This document shows, piece after piece, positions 50,701-63,378 of a stretch of DNA of 64,000 nucleotides. Position numbers and translations under genes: made by a program. The stretch is taken from contig JAKZAN010000004.1 in the NCBI GenBank assembly GCA_023053545.1, forward strand, positions 7,936,001 through 8,000,000, given 5' to 3'. A model generated the notes under the pieces. It saw only the letters and a program-made list of their open reading frames with translations. It was not told where the DNA came from and made no database searches. Within the stretch, counting starts at the first letter, position 1, and each line of letters starts with the position of its first letter. Source of the stretch: Lepidurus packardi. Its lineage: Eukaryota > Arthropoda > Branchiopoda > Notostraca > Triopsidae.

Positions 50701-53700
50701 ATAAAATAAGAACGCCAGTTGGCCATGGGCTCAGCTTCCAAGGACGCAAAGGGTACAGGTAAGTCAGGTGTTTTTTGCATTGCTTGGCTGGCTCTTTCTT
50801 TAATATAATACTTAAAAATAAAGTTTGTTAAAAAAGAAGAAAGCCTTTTGCTTCAGTAAGGTGCACGAATATAGCAGCATCAGTGGGATCCCGGGCGAAA
50901 AGAAGGGGGCCTAAAACGCGGGTTCCTTTCTTTATCGAGCCCTCTTTTTCTACCTCTTATTACTCTAAAAATGCGGTTTTATGATGAGATTCTCCACAAG
51001 GCTAAGCAGGGCTATAATAAGTGTGCACTGACTCAAAATTTTCCTGCCTATACCAGCATAAGGGCCAATGCTAATGTGGCATTTCCGTGGCCTTTAGCAG
51101 CTTCTTGCTTCTTTTGCTTCTGAACAACCACTTGAGGTTCATTCAAGCTTTCGCTTCTTTGTGCAAGCTCCCACCACTTGCTTCTTTTGCGGACTTGGTT
51201 AGCTCCGCCGCTACAAGAAAAGCACAGGTTGCTCGCCCCGGTAATTGCCGGGTTTGAAAAAGGGGAAATGGCTTAAGTTAGGAACGTCGTTTTGACCCAA
51301 AGCAATGAGAATGAAGTCGTTTTCTCTCCCGTATTTAAAAAATTAGAAATTCAGCAATTTTTCCACCTCGGGACATCCTCTAACAAAATTTCTTTTAAGA
51401 TTTTCGAGATCGTTTAAAAGCAATTCACAATCCTTTAAAAACATTTTTTTTCAGAGGATTTCTAAAGGATGCTGGGCCTGTGGTTTAGGTTCCCCTTTTC
51501 TTTTTTAGCGAAAATTGCTGCTCCGAGGGTGACATACACCCTTTTGTTTGATAAAATTTCTAGCTTGATGGGGGTGATGGCCATTGTTAAATGGTAATGC
51601 GTCTGAACTGACTGGGTGCTGGTAGTTGGTTATAGCTTTGGCTGCTCTTGGACAATAAAAACCCCACCATGTGTGAGTATGAAGAGTATGATGTAGCGGC
51701 AGCTGTCACGGAATCTAGCGCAGCTGGCTTTGGGAGCCTGTAGATGCTGGAATAGTCCCTCTAATACCGATACGTACTATATAGGTCTCTAGCAATGTCG
51801 CCTGGTCTTGTTTAGTGGTGCAATAGCCCGATTCTCCCCTTTACGCTTACGAATTTCCTCCCCTCTTGAATTAATGTCACATGCAAAAAAATAAATAAAA
51901 AAAACACGCCTAACTCTGCTCCGTTTGCGTTAGCGAGTGACAGAGGAACGAATAACGCAGCCCTAACGTCGCCATTGATAGAAAAGATAGGAAGATATTT
52001 ATAGAACATAAGCATTTTAGGCGGTTCTATATTTAGACGCATTTTTTCCCAGAATTTGTAAAAGCTTTTTACCTGTGTAGCATAAAGTGACGTAGGTGAG
52101 CGCATGGCTCCGGACGGTATTTGTGCATTGGACTGTTGCGGAGGATGCTTTGACGTTGACTAACTCCAAAGGTAGTCGTTGATGATGATTCGGACCAGAT
52201 AATGGTAAGCGTTCTAGAAGGTGATCGACAAAGTCGAATGCCGTCACGGAATTAACGTCCCATTGTAGCTTGGCCAGCAGGAGCATTTCCCAAACCTGTT
52301 AAGAGACAGGGACAAGGACGTTAAGAGAAAAATCTTGAGCTGGCCATCATCAATATTTTCGTAATCAATAATTGCTTCATCAACCCTGGACCTTGTTAAA
52401 AATTATGGGAGAATTAGATACCCCCTGGAACATTATTTGCGCAACAATGAACGATAACAACCCTCCCCCCAAAGCAATGCTTTGACCAAGGCTTTTTGGT
52501 TAAGCATTCAAAAAAAGGACCTACAAGGATCCATGTGTGGTCGTCGTCTTTGTATGTTATATGGTGGTATTTGGTCGTGAAGGTCAGCTTCACGTTTTCT
52601 CTCTCTTCTCGCACTCTTGATTCCTTGGAAGGGCCCTGGCTAGAGTAGGGTCCAGTCGAGTCGGTCCTCTCTACTTATTACTGCCGGGTCGTGAGAACGA
52701 GGCGCATTCCATCGCCGCCATCCTGAGCACCGCCAAAAGGTTAAAAGAGTCAAGAACCCGCAATTTATGGACGCCCCCATCCAACCTTATAAGGCACTGG
52801 GGTAATGGCAAAAAGCCATGCATACAGCTCAAACCCCGCACAAAAAGTCCCAACACTGTTAAAAATCTTTTACTATTACTTACAAGCTTACACAACCAAC
52901 ATGCCTCGAAATTTACACCCTGTTAACCCCTTGCTAAAACCTTCAAACTGCTCTTATCTCATTGGCTTTTGCCTTAAAAATCTTTCCTTTCTTCTTGTTT
53001 TTCGTAACAAGTGTCCACCAAGCATTTCAACGCATTCCAAAATACATTCCAGTTCCTTTTCCCAAAACAACACAAACTCGTTTTGGGTTGTGGGGGATAT
53101 TCCAAGGATGCTGCTTCAGATTAGGACACATTTCACCCCTGGAGTGAAGACAAGGCGAGCAATTAGCAAGTCCCCTTTTTACCACTCCCGTCTTTTAACC
53201 CTTTGGGATGCCTTAATGAGGACTAAAGACTAAGCAAGACAAGTCAAAAGTAAAGGTTTGCGCGGAAGGGGGAAGTAAACTAGCCCCCTTTATACACCCG
53301 TACGAAACGGCGGAGACGTGCGCAGATCGAGAGACCATTGAGCCCATAACAAGCCACGATATATTTGACCAAACTTTGTCCCATCTCTTTGTTCCCGTTT
53401 TCCCAAGCTTCTACTCTTTTATGCTGGCCATGCTATACGATCTGACAGCCTTTAAAACTCCCCAGAACGCAATATTTTGAATATTCTTCAAAGTTTTACG
53501 ACGTCTTTGGCGGTCACTGTGGTCATTCCCAGCCTCTCTTTCGCTCCTTGCATATATACTTCCCCGCTTCAGGCCTTTTTTCCTTCCATTTCTATCCCAC
53601 CACGACAACTACAAGGACCTTTGCTGGAATGCGTCGTATCTACTGTCTCAAGCATCATCAAAAGGTCTCTCTTTCTTTCTACCTTTTATACAGCTCTCGC

Positions 53701-56700
53701 ACGAAAAGGAAATGTATTGGTCAAATCTTATCCACCACGCGAGAAAAATTTCAGTCGTTAAGACGAGTGTGTTGTGTTGGGACCCTGGGTCATCTTCTCG
53801 CACATCCATCAAAGCCTATGCACTCTTCGGATACGGACAGTCCGATCAAAAATCTCTCTCCCTTTTCCGCCTCTCTCCAAGCACTCTGAGCCTCTCGATA
53901 TAGTCTTCTGCGTGATGCGTCCAGCTAAAAAGTCGAAAGGATCCAACACCCAGCGGCTTTCTTGGCGCTAAAGGAACACTGAAAAAACTAGTCTACCTCA
54001 ATTTACTTTGGTATCGGACGGCATTAACAAGCTTGGCTTTGGGAATGCTTCGCTTCCTTTTAGCGCCCCCCTTTTCGACTTCATCTATATACATCATCCC
54101 ATGGATGAAGTTTCTGGCGACCGCGTGTTTAAGAATGACGCAAAAAGGTTTTATTAGCGGGCAAGTAGCGGTGTTGGTTCACTTCATATACTGTATCGTC
54201 GCCTTCCAAATCCCTGTTGTAACGTAATCTCAAGATAGAAAACGAAGGGCCCTCGTTTCCGGTGCCAGAGTAATAGAGTCCGGAGCAAAAACCGAACCGC
54301 CCGTCGAGACAGTGCCCATGCTAAAAGCGAAGAGACAACCTGGAACCTCCCTGCTTCAGTCCAAGTCCAAAAAGCAAGAGATGACCATAGAGACCATCCC
54401 GAAGCATCCCCAAAGCCCTCATATAACGCCCTTGATATCCGAAGCTGTCTCTACTGCTTTGCAATGTCAAGTAAAGTGGAAGTAAGAATACAGCGTACCG
54501 CAAAAAGGCTATTCCAACAATGAAATCCAGCGCTCCAACAACGAAAAGCGCAAGCCTCCCAAAAAACCTCCCCCCGAAATGAGGGCACGGAGGTGCCGAG
54601 GGAAAAAATACATAATATAAAAGTGCATAGAAGCGTTTCAATAAAAGCAGATCGCGTTTTACTACGAGACTGAAAAGCGGCCTCCCCTTGTATTTATATT
54701 TTTTTCATCTCATGAGAAAAATTTCCCCCACAAAAGCTTTCCTTTTGCTGCCGTTGCTGCTGTAAACTACGTTTCGAAGTTTTGGAAAAAGCTCAGCCCT
54801 TGTGTTGGTTAGGGCATTACTTCCAAGATGCGGGTGAAGTACTTAAGGCGATGGAAGGTGTGAATATTACGGGTATATGCAGGTTCTTTTGGAGGAGAAG
54901 GTGGCAAGTGGGGAGGAGAAGGAGAAGGTGGCATAAATCCCCTCTGTTTTGCATGGTCAATGCAGCGGAAGACCTATTTACCTGCATGCTCCAGCATCTT
55001 GGCTAGTTATGGCCATGTTAACAGGTGGGAAAGTGGAGTTTGGAAAAATCAAGGTGTGTATATGATGGTGGTGCTGGCGGAAAAGCTCGTGAGTGAAGGT
55101 TATTCTTTGTTCTATTTCGTGATGGCGCGGTTTTAAAAGCTCAGGTTTTTGCTTTTGGGAATGAGCAGAGAAGAGAGAGACTTTTCGTTTGTAAGAAAGC
55201 AAATAGGCTTTTGCTATTCCGTGCGCTCTTGCCCCCTTTGACAGATTCCCAGAGTCTTTCGCTCGAGTGGAGACTCCAAAGTTAAGAGCAAAGGATCACA
55301 CCGCACTGCCAGGACAGGAAACTGGCAAGGTTCATAAGTATATATAGAGTATAGGCACCTTATTACAGTGCGTACAGAAGTACACATACACAGGGAATAA
55401 GCTCATTCATCAACCTGTAAAGCTCCCAGGAATGTTCTGTTCAGTGTGCGCCCTTTGTGCCCCCGCACCCGCCGAACTTCCGATTCATGAGTATTCATAA
55501 TTGTGAATGAACCTCAACACTTTTCATTTCAAACTTTCCAACCCCTGTCTACACCTTCTGGGATTTTTACTCACGGTGACCGGCTTTTTTTGTTTCCTTG
55601 AGAGGATCATAGGCTCTGGATATATGCTCTTCAAGAAAAATGGATCACGCCTTTCCAAAGGATTCTAAAAGTGGATTCAGGGTCGCTCAAAAAGGGTACT
55701 ACTTTTGACGGGCCCAAAGAGTTGCCGACAGGTGAAACAAGAGGCGGGTTCCCAGACAAATGAAGTGTCTTCAAGCCCCTTCTTTCTAGGAATGCTTAAG
55801 TAAAAAAGCTTCCAAAACGAGCGCTCGGAACTGATTTCCTTGTCCATCTTTAAAGCTAAAGCTGCTTATCAACTTGCCTCTGCCCCACGTCCATTCTTGG
55901 ATTCTTGAAGGAATCAAAGAGCTTTTTAATGCCCGCATCGTCCCCTCATTAACGCCCATCTTTTGAAAACCCTAAATATTCATGTTTTCGAGACCTTCCA
56001 AACGTTTTCACTTTTTTCTTACTCTATGGAGCACCCAAATGAATCTTAGATGCATCTTAAATCAGTGTCCCGACATTTGCAGCCTCAAGGAACCCGCAGC
56101 CGCAGCAGCTTCTAAAAGGGAACCCGAAAGCCCGCTTTTCAAGCATAACACGAACAATGTAAGCTGATCTGCGGGCTTGTAATACTGCGCCTATACACTT
56201 TGAAAGGCTCCCAATAAGGGAGGCGGCGCAATGGGTACCCTTATTCTCCTAAGCAAATGGGCTGCAAAGGAATGCAAGCCTTCCATACAGTATTACGCGA
56301 GTAATGGAGTAAATTTTAATAGTACTACCTGTACAACAACCAAAATGCGTACCGTTAGCTTCCGGACGTGTTCGGGCAAGACTTAACATACTAACATATG
56401 CCCTCTTACTATGGTCTAACCATAGTACTGCATCTTGCGGTGGTCCCACACAAATTCTTAACAAAGATGTAATTTCCGCTTCACTAGGCTGAAGAACATA
56501 ACTTCTGCAAGGCTACCCCGCAATTATTTCGCTCATCGGCTCGAACATAATATAACGCAACCTACAACCTTACTGCATTCGTTCACCTGTGAAAATTTAA
56601 AGGTCTACGAAAATCTTCCCCCAAAACGTCTGGGGAAGTTTTTCGGGAGGATACTGAAGAATAAGAATGTGATACTAAATACCGTTAAAAGATAAGGAAA

Positions 56701-59469
56701 ATGTTCTGTAGTGTATCCGCGACTCATTGGACCTTGTTGGGGCATGTACCGTTAAAAGCCAACCAAAAGTGTTTGTGTACATGGACATGTATCGTGTCTC
56801 CTCGGTTTGTTCAGAGGATCTGGGCCCACCGCGGCTGTCCGTTTTCACTCTATAGCTGACCAACAATGTTTTTCTAGCCTTAATAACACATGGACCTCGT
56901 CACTGTCTAACGGTGTTGTTCGCCACGGATTTAACAGGGAAACCTGAACTAATTTACTCTCCTCTCTTCGGCTTTCTCAAATTTCCCTAAAAGAAACCAA
57001 AAGATCCTCAAAGAAGAAGGAAAAAAAACTTCAAAGTCATTCAAGTCATCTTGAATGACTGGGGCTCAAGATTACAGAGACTTTGTTTGAAGCCAGATCG
57101 TTGCCAAAGGCACAATCAACAGTCCGACAAGCTCGGGTTAAGTCAAAGCCTCGTGTGTCAATAACTTGTGTCATGTTAATGCTAGATCTTGTGTATGCGT
57201 GTTGTCGTGTCGCTTCCTATATGGAGGCCAAAGGCATAGCATATAGAAAGACCATTTTCTGTGTCGGCAGTGAACAAACAGCCAACCCCCCCCCCCATTC
57301 AGATAAACATACAGGCCTTCTGGCATGGGAAGCGACAGCCAGAAACGAGAGAGAAGAAATTGCGAGACTTTTTGGAAGATCGTCCACTATGCAAGAGGAG
57401 AAGAAGATCGGCCAAGATGGACCACTGCATTAACCCCGAAACCATGAATGAACCGACTGCCAGCTTCGGGTGTGGCTCATCTTGCCTTGCAAGCCTGCAA
57501 GTCCCTTTTTATGGCCATGATGTGCTTCCAATTGTCATTCTAGTGCTGGTTTGGGGTCTCTTTCATCTCCTATGCCAACAACGCTCATCTCCAGGGTTTC
57601 GACAAGAATTATTAATTACAATTATTCTGAAATTGTAATCTTGTTAAGAAATCCCAAAGAGGAAGACGAAACTCCAAAGGGATTTACCGTTTCCAAAGAC
57701 TTGGAAACCATAACGTGTAAAACAAAGTGAAACAAGGGCTATTAAAGGGGTGCAGCTCGGAACCTAGTAACAAGGAAACTTGTATGGTCGGTCCTGAACT
57801 TCACCCCGTGAGAACTGGCTCTTAAATGGAAAGAAAGACCGACAAGTTACTCGAGGTTTTCTGTGCGTTCTTAAGATCTTATAAGAGGGTGACGAGGAGA
57901 GTGACAGATGATAGACAAGTATGTCTTGGGGGCCTCCAAAAAGCCTCCCAAAATCTCGCATCTTTGGTGGTCTCTAATTTACTCCATTGAGTTCCTGCAA
58001 CAACTTGAACGATACTACAAATACAAATATATCCAATACCGAGAATTGACGCCTGAAAATAAACGGAACAAAATCGAAAAATAAGCGAAAGGGATGCTTA
58101 CTCGTATTTGTTCGGCCGTCACGCTGTAATCCGTATAATAGACCAGAAGATCCACCGATAGTGCTCTACATTGTCGCAATTTAGAGGCGGTGAGGAGGCA
58201 TACTGAGCCTAGTAATTGGAGATGACAACGCTGCACAGGACTGAAGGCCAAATAACGATCCAATAAGCTGATAGCTAAAGGAAAAACTTGCTCTTCGCAG
58301 CATTGCTCTTCACATACCTATAGTCCGCAAGAAAATCCCACAAGAAAACAATGAAAAAAAAATACAGGATTAATAGTATCGTTTTATCTTGGCGGAAATC
58401 AGATGACAAGCTTCTTAACATAGAAATTTAACGCGCGCACACAGCATACAACCCTTAACTTCCCAAAAACCGTGATTTGTTGTTTTTTTCCCAAAGAAAA
58501 TTAGGTATCCCAAACGGCAGGTGGCCTCTGGGCACATGCAGAGCGATTCTCATCTAAACTTGAGACACGATCATGCACCAAAAAAGAAATCAAGGTAAAA
58601 AGGTAGAAGAGACGCAGGTGAGATCGTGCAACTTTCGGAATGCACCATGCCGATAAGAACATTGGGAAGGTTCTGAGGTGGTCTGGATTTTTTTTTTTTT
58701 TTTAAGAAAACGAAAGGAAGTTCTTTTTAAAGCGTCCAAGAATTGACCATGCTGGACAGTCACGTGACCTCGGATGAAAGGAGGTGGTGCGAACCAAAAT
58801 CAGGTCAACAAGTAAACCAAGCATACTTGGAGGTGACCATTATAGGGCCGAGAACCAGGAAGGATATTGAAGATATTGAAACTTTGGGTTTATGCCACTT
58901 TTTGAGAAAATCTTGAAACCAACTCGGTTTTTGACCCCTTTGTACTAATTAACGTCCCTCGGGATGGATTGTGTGTGCCTTGGGTTTTAAATTTTTCCCT
59001 TTGTTGACAGACTCTAACAGATTTTGAAGGATCCTCGTGTTGCCAAGCACAAAAGGTCGAAATGAGGTCAAACAATGGGTCAAAGCAGGTCAGACCTAAC
59101 AGTATCCAAAGTTTCTCCCTATCCCTCAACCGAAAAGATGCAATAATGTTTTGTCCAGCCTTTATTAATCCACCATGGCAACAATGGAGCTAGAAGGCTA
59201 CCCAAATCCTAAGTATCAGCTGTTTAAAATACCTCAAGCATCCAGGTCGCGAGGATTCGGCGCATATAAGGTTGCATGTCGCCGGGATTGGAGGTTAGGT
59301 AATCGTTGGAAGGTAGGCAATAGTGTTCCAGTTGCAGCAACTGTTGTAGCACTCGAGGATCAGACAACAATACTTGATCTCGGGGTGCAATGGGAGCTCC
59401 TCCGATCACGTCGCCTTCAGGTCCGGGACCTGGTTCCGCACATAGGAGAGCCAAACAAGAAGATGCCAT
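44706..59469 (-). CDS. CycD: Cyclin D
   Basis: Regulatory partner of CDK4/6 that starts G1 progression by phosphorylating RB-family proteins. Four exons: 59233-59469, 58102-58317, 52073-52295 and 44706-45019 (329 residues). Residues 8-12 are LLCAE, the LxCxE pocket-binding motif of D cyclins. The cyclin box runs through QPYMRRILATWMLEVCEEQC, FPLAISLLDRYLAF and LGSVCLLTASKLRQ. The second fold starts VWEMLLLAKLQWDVNSVTAF and includes VRPSLIAAASIGAAFGAN. A Gln-rich linker precedes the tail QPETPTDVQDIHF, matching the TPTDVRD-type end of vertebrate D cyclins, whose Thr-Pro controls nuclear export and destruction. Introns are 0.9, 5.8 and 7.1 kb, far longer than elsewhere in the window. Confidence 0.96.
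45020..52072 (-). other. Cyclin D intron 3
   Basis: 7.05 kb of non-coding sequence. Contains homopolymer A/T runs (about 50417-50435 and 50680-50694) and a CT-rich microsatellite (about 46675-46715). Many short frames exist on both strands; none shows a domain, splice-consistent neighbours or family motifs. No nested gene is called. Confidence 0.55.
52296..58101 (-). other. Cyclin D intron 2
   Basis: 5.8 kb of non-coding sequence. The longest frame (57083-57433, plus) has no recognisable motif. No RNA gene is seen. GC- and CT-rich patches alternate with AT-rich ones. Confidence 0.55.
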
Positions 59470-60804
59470 GATTTTTTGGGAAAAATAGCTGTCTTCTTAT
59501 TTAAAACTCGAACCCAGAAATTTACTCCCAAACAATTCCGAATAATTTTTTCCTTTGGCTATAAATTCCCACACAAAGTTGCACTTGAAGAAAAAATTCC
59601 GGCAATAGGAACACAAATCAAGAAAATGGCAAAGAAATTGTTGAGTCTGTCACTTCTTTTCCACGTTTTCCACTGGCAACAATCCGCTACTGTTTTGAAG
59701 GGAATGGACCTGCACCACACAAAGATACACAGCTATAGGAGCGAAAAAGAAACGTAATGTCGTTCCGACCAAAGTTGGCTCTGCACTGAGAAACTAAGGC
59801 CTTGGTGTAGCCAGGTATTTAAGCCGTCTCTCTCGCTCTCTCGGGACTGCCGTAGCAATAATACAAGGAAAACCCTGTGCCGGTGGGCTGTGCTAAAATG
59901 CTAAAGGAAGAGCTCGGAGGCCAGCTGGCGTCAATGAAAAGCTTAAAGGCAGGACAAACTAGCTCTACTGGGAGTCTAAAATCGCCCTTTGCGATTCAAA
60001 CCAGCTTCAATGTCTGGGCCACAGTGGTCTGGGGCCTGTTGCCTTTCGTTAACGCTATGGTTGCCTAGAATTGCCCTTGCATCGCAACCCAAACCTCCTT
60101 GGACTATCTAAGCCGAAAACGATAACAATTTCCTCGAAAAATACCAAAAATTGCCATACTCAATCTTATCTAGCTTTCCAGACGGGACCAAATAAATGAA
60201 AAAAAAATGAATAAAATGTACCGCAACGGAAACCATTCGAGTACACTGTATTTTCTCGATGCACTGCGTCCCGGTCTCATCATCGAATTTTCACAAGGGC
60301 AGAACTGTGGCGCGCCAAGTGTAAGTTCCTTTAGATTATAATTTCTTATCTGACCTTTGCTTTACATGGAAATATTTTCATAGTACTTCTGCTAAATTCC
60401 GGAAAATAAAAGGGGAATTCTAGGTAAGTCCCCGTGGACGTTGGGTTCGCGCAAGCTCTTAATCACTTGCGATTACCTTAGAATTACATTAGTTAGGTCG
60501 CATTGAAAGTTTCGCAACGGATTTGGAAAACAAGGATATGGGGTGAGGAGATTTTGTTGGCAACGCCAACTGTTGGAAGAGAAAAAAATGCGATACCCAT
60601 GATGGTGAAACGAATGTTGGGAGAAACTATAGAAACTTAGAAACCCAGGTTTCGGTCCAGTTTGTCGTATATAGGAGACAGAGAGAGATTATGTAGGGCC
60701 TCAAAGTGTAACCGCAGCTTCTTTTGCACACAGCTTCCAACAATTTCATCTCAAATCACTCCTTTTCAAGCTTGTCGAGCTTTGGGAAGGTTCCGCTTTC
60801 TTTC

Positions 60805-60829
60805 GGGGGGGGGGGGGGGGGGGGGGGGG
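60805..60829 (+). repeat. Homopolymer G25 tract
   Basis: Twenty-five consecutive G bases, able in principle to form a G-quadruplex on this strand. It lies about 1.3 kb upstream of the cyclin D start codon. The true length may be uncertain because such tracts are error-prone in sequencing. Confidence 0.85.
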
Positions 60830-61856
60830 CTTTTCAAGTTAAGTCGTATGCATACACAAAGCTTTTACAACCTCGACAAGCAAGTCTTGCCTTTGTGTCA
60901 CATAAGATCTCCGCGTTGGTCTCAACCCTGGGGGCCGGAAAAGGGCGTGAAAAATAATGAGTCTGGCACTCATCTTTTACTGCTTCTCACTTAATTTACG
61001 AATTCCTCTATCTCAGTATGGGGCTTGGTGTTTCATTCAACTGGAGCTTAAACGCCGGAATATATCGGTATGTTACCGCATACACGCCAGTTCGCACAGC
61101 AATTTCATTGATGAGCAATTCTTTTCAATATGTGTTCATGTTCAGTGTGCCGATCCAAGGTTCAGAATTCGAGTCAAACGCTTTACTGATGCAGGAGAGC
61201 AAAACCAACTAAATGAAACTGTCCAAACTAATCAAGTAGAAAGTAGTAAAATAAATTGTACAAACGACTTCTTCCGGTTTGCCCTACGTGGGAAAAGTGT
61301 TGCAACATTCAAGCAAATGCCCCCTCCAAAGGCTAATTTTCCCTCCTCTCCTTTTCTAAGCCTTTCCCCTGAACACTTCCCAACATGATGTAATGCAAAT
61401 TGTATGGTTTGTAGTTGTAGTTGATGTGTTGCTATGTGGCGTCTTCCGGAAGACCCCCTTGCCCGCAAACTTCTTTAATAGATGCAGTTTGTTAACTATT
61501 AGGAACGGAAATGAGAAGGGAAGACTTCCTCTCAAAAACTTTACCGGGAAAAAGGTGGGAAACCAAACAGAACAATAAGCTTGAAGGGGGAAAAGCTAAC
61601 AAGTGTTGCACTTGTTGCAATCTCAAGAACATCACAGGACAAGACATGTCACTTCCTCTCGCTCTTCATCACATCATACAGGGATGGGTCATTCCCTTAA
61701 GCATTGCATTATGATTAGGGACGGTCAAGATGCAAGGTCAGTTTCCGGTCGAGATTAGACGCCGCTAGCCGACAGACGGAGAGGTTAAACTCTATGGTTT
61801 AAAAGTTCAAGCAAAGATGTAAGTTTCGTGTGTGTGTATGAGAAAGACCGGCCACA

Positions 61857-62350
61857 CTAAACGTTTATAAGGGGAAGGCATTGTTTAGCATTTGTACGAG
61901 GCCACCAAAGTACAGGACTCTCCAATTTGATGTCATGACTTTTCAGGAAGGACGTTCCTATTGTGTCTTTCAACTCCCTTAGCCTTTCCGCCTCATTGAT
62001 ATAATTGGGGTCCTGGACTAATCTGAAATGAGTTTGCATGGAAAGAAAAAACTTCATCCCTGACACAATTCTTTGGGTTCCAGACAGCAAAAATAAAAAA
62101 AGATAAATTCCCACACTATGGAACTCAAAACAAATTCTAGCTAATAGACCAGAGGAGCTTCATCCTCCATAAAACGACCATCGGTATAATTGCAAAGGAA
62201 TTTTTCGTTAAAGGGTCCAAAAGAGCGTGTAAAGCGTGAAGAGATAAGGGTTTCGGTTCTAACTTTCAGACCTAGATTAACATAATCATATGCCGGACTG
62301 AGTAAGCGCCGAATGATTTTCTCGGTGAATCGTTTGAATAAATAAGTCAG
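61857..62350 (-). pseudogene. Unrecognised exon-like pair, possibly a decayed gene
   Basis: Two minus-strand open stretches look more like protein than chance. One (62141-62350) follows a good acceptor (TTTTTTCAG) and reads LTYLFKRFTEKIIRRLLSPA ... GPFNEKFLCNYTDGRFMEDE, ending in TAG. The other (61857-62018) also follows an acceptor (CATTTCAG) and reads LVQDPNYINEAERLRELKDT ... ESPVLWWPRTNAKQ, ending in TAG. A stop separates them, and the only donor before it (CTG|GTCTAT) is weak. I do not recognise the family. They could be the last exons of a diverged gene, alternative ends, or a remnant. Confidence 0.3.
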
Positions 62351-63378
62351 CTGAAAAAAGTGAGAACGGGTTGTTAGATACGAAAGATCAAGGGGGGAAG
62401 CGGTTAACAACAGGCATAGGGCAAGAGAATAGATTTATGATGGGTGTTGTCTTTAAAAATAGGAATGAAGAATTTGAGGGGGATTATTATACGTCGGTCC
62501 AAAGGAAACCTTTGGCGTAAAAACAGTCGGACTGTGAAAACCTATGGCGAACAAATCAGGCTCAAACAGAGTTTGTGTTTTATTTTGACAGCCCGTTTGT
62601 TTAGCATACGATGTATAACTTGCATACAAGATCAAGCAATGATGCTCTTAGCAGAAAGGGCCATTGTCACGAAAGTTGGCTCATAATAAGACAGCATAGA
62701 CTTTACGAGTCAACAATTAGGTCTGTTTACCTTCAGTTTTTAGAAGAAACAATGACGTATAACCAACATGGGCTCTTTCGTTTCCACAACGGAAGGGAAA
62801 GTGGATGAAGGAAAACCGCCTTGACCGCAAAAATAACTTGCGCCAGAATGTGGTATAGCGTATACACAGTGTGTCGGCAATACAAGAAACAAACAAAAAA
62901 CTCCAGCTCTACACGCAGTACAATTCGTTCCATGCAATTTCATCCATAACGTCATCACGCTTATCGAACCCGAGTCGACTCATTCTTGCCGAAACTTTCG
63001 CTCAAGTCAGTAGTGACTTTTACTTCATCGATAACACTCGTAATTCGGTAAGATAACATCTTTTAATAACTCTCTGGTCTCTGCTGTGATCGCAATAAGT
63101 TAATTAATCACAAGATATTTTCGTTCCTAAATCCACTTACCTTTAATTTAAATCCGTTCTGCTAGTGTTCCATAGTTCTGAATAGCGAAACAGGCTAGAA
63201 AATCCTTGGTTACGGTTCGTCAACCTTGAATTAGACAGTCTTCTTAACCTTAAACCGGCGATTTGTGTTGTCATTCAAGATCAGCATAAATTACTAGCTG
63301 GTCACCAGAAATTTGGGTCTCGTTTGCTTTAGGTTTATTCAAGAGACTCTACGCACAGAAACCATAGAGATAACCAAC

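Larger units (their letters stand above)
59470..63378. other. Spacer between the divergent cyclin D and transaldolase genes
   Basis: 3.9 kb holding the cyclin D promoter on the left and the transaldolase promoter and 5' UTR on the right. Notable items are a 25 bp G run (60805-60829), a TGGCGCGCCA palindrome (about 60309-60318), and two unrecognised minus-strand exon-like frames at 61.86-62.35 kb. Confidence 0.5.

Noticed and set aside
57083-57433. 116-codon plus-strand frame in cyclin D intron 2
   Set aside because: No domain, no splice-consistent partners, and composition like translated non-coding DNA with a C-run.
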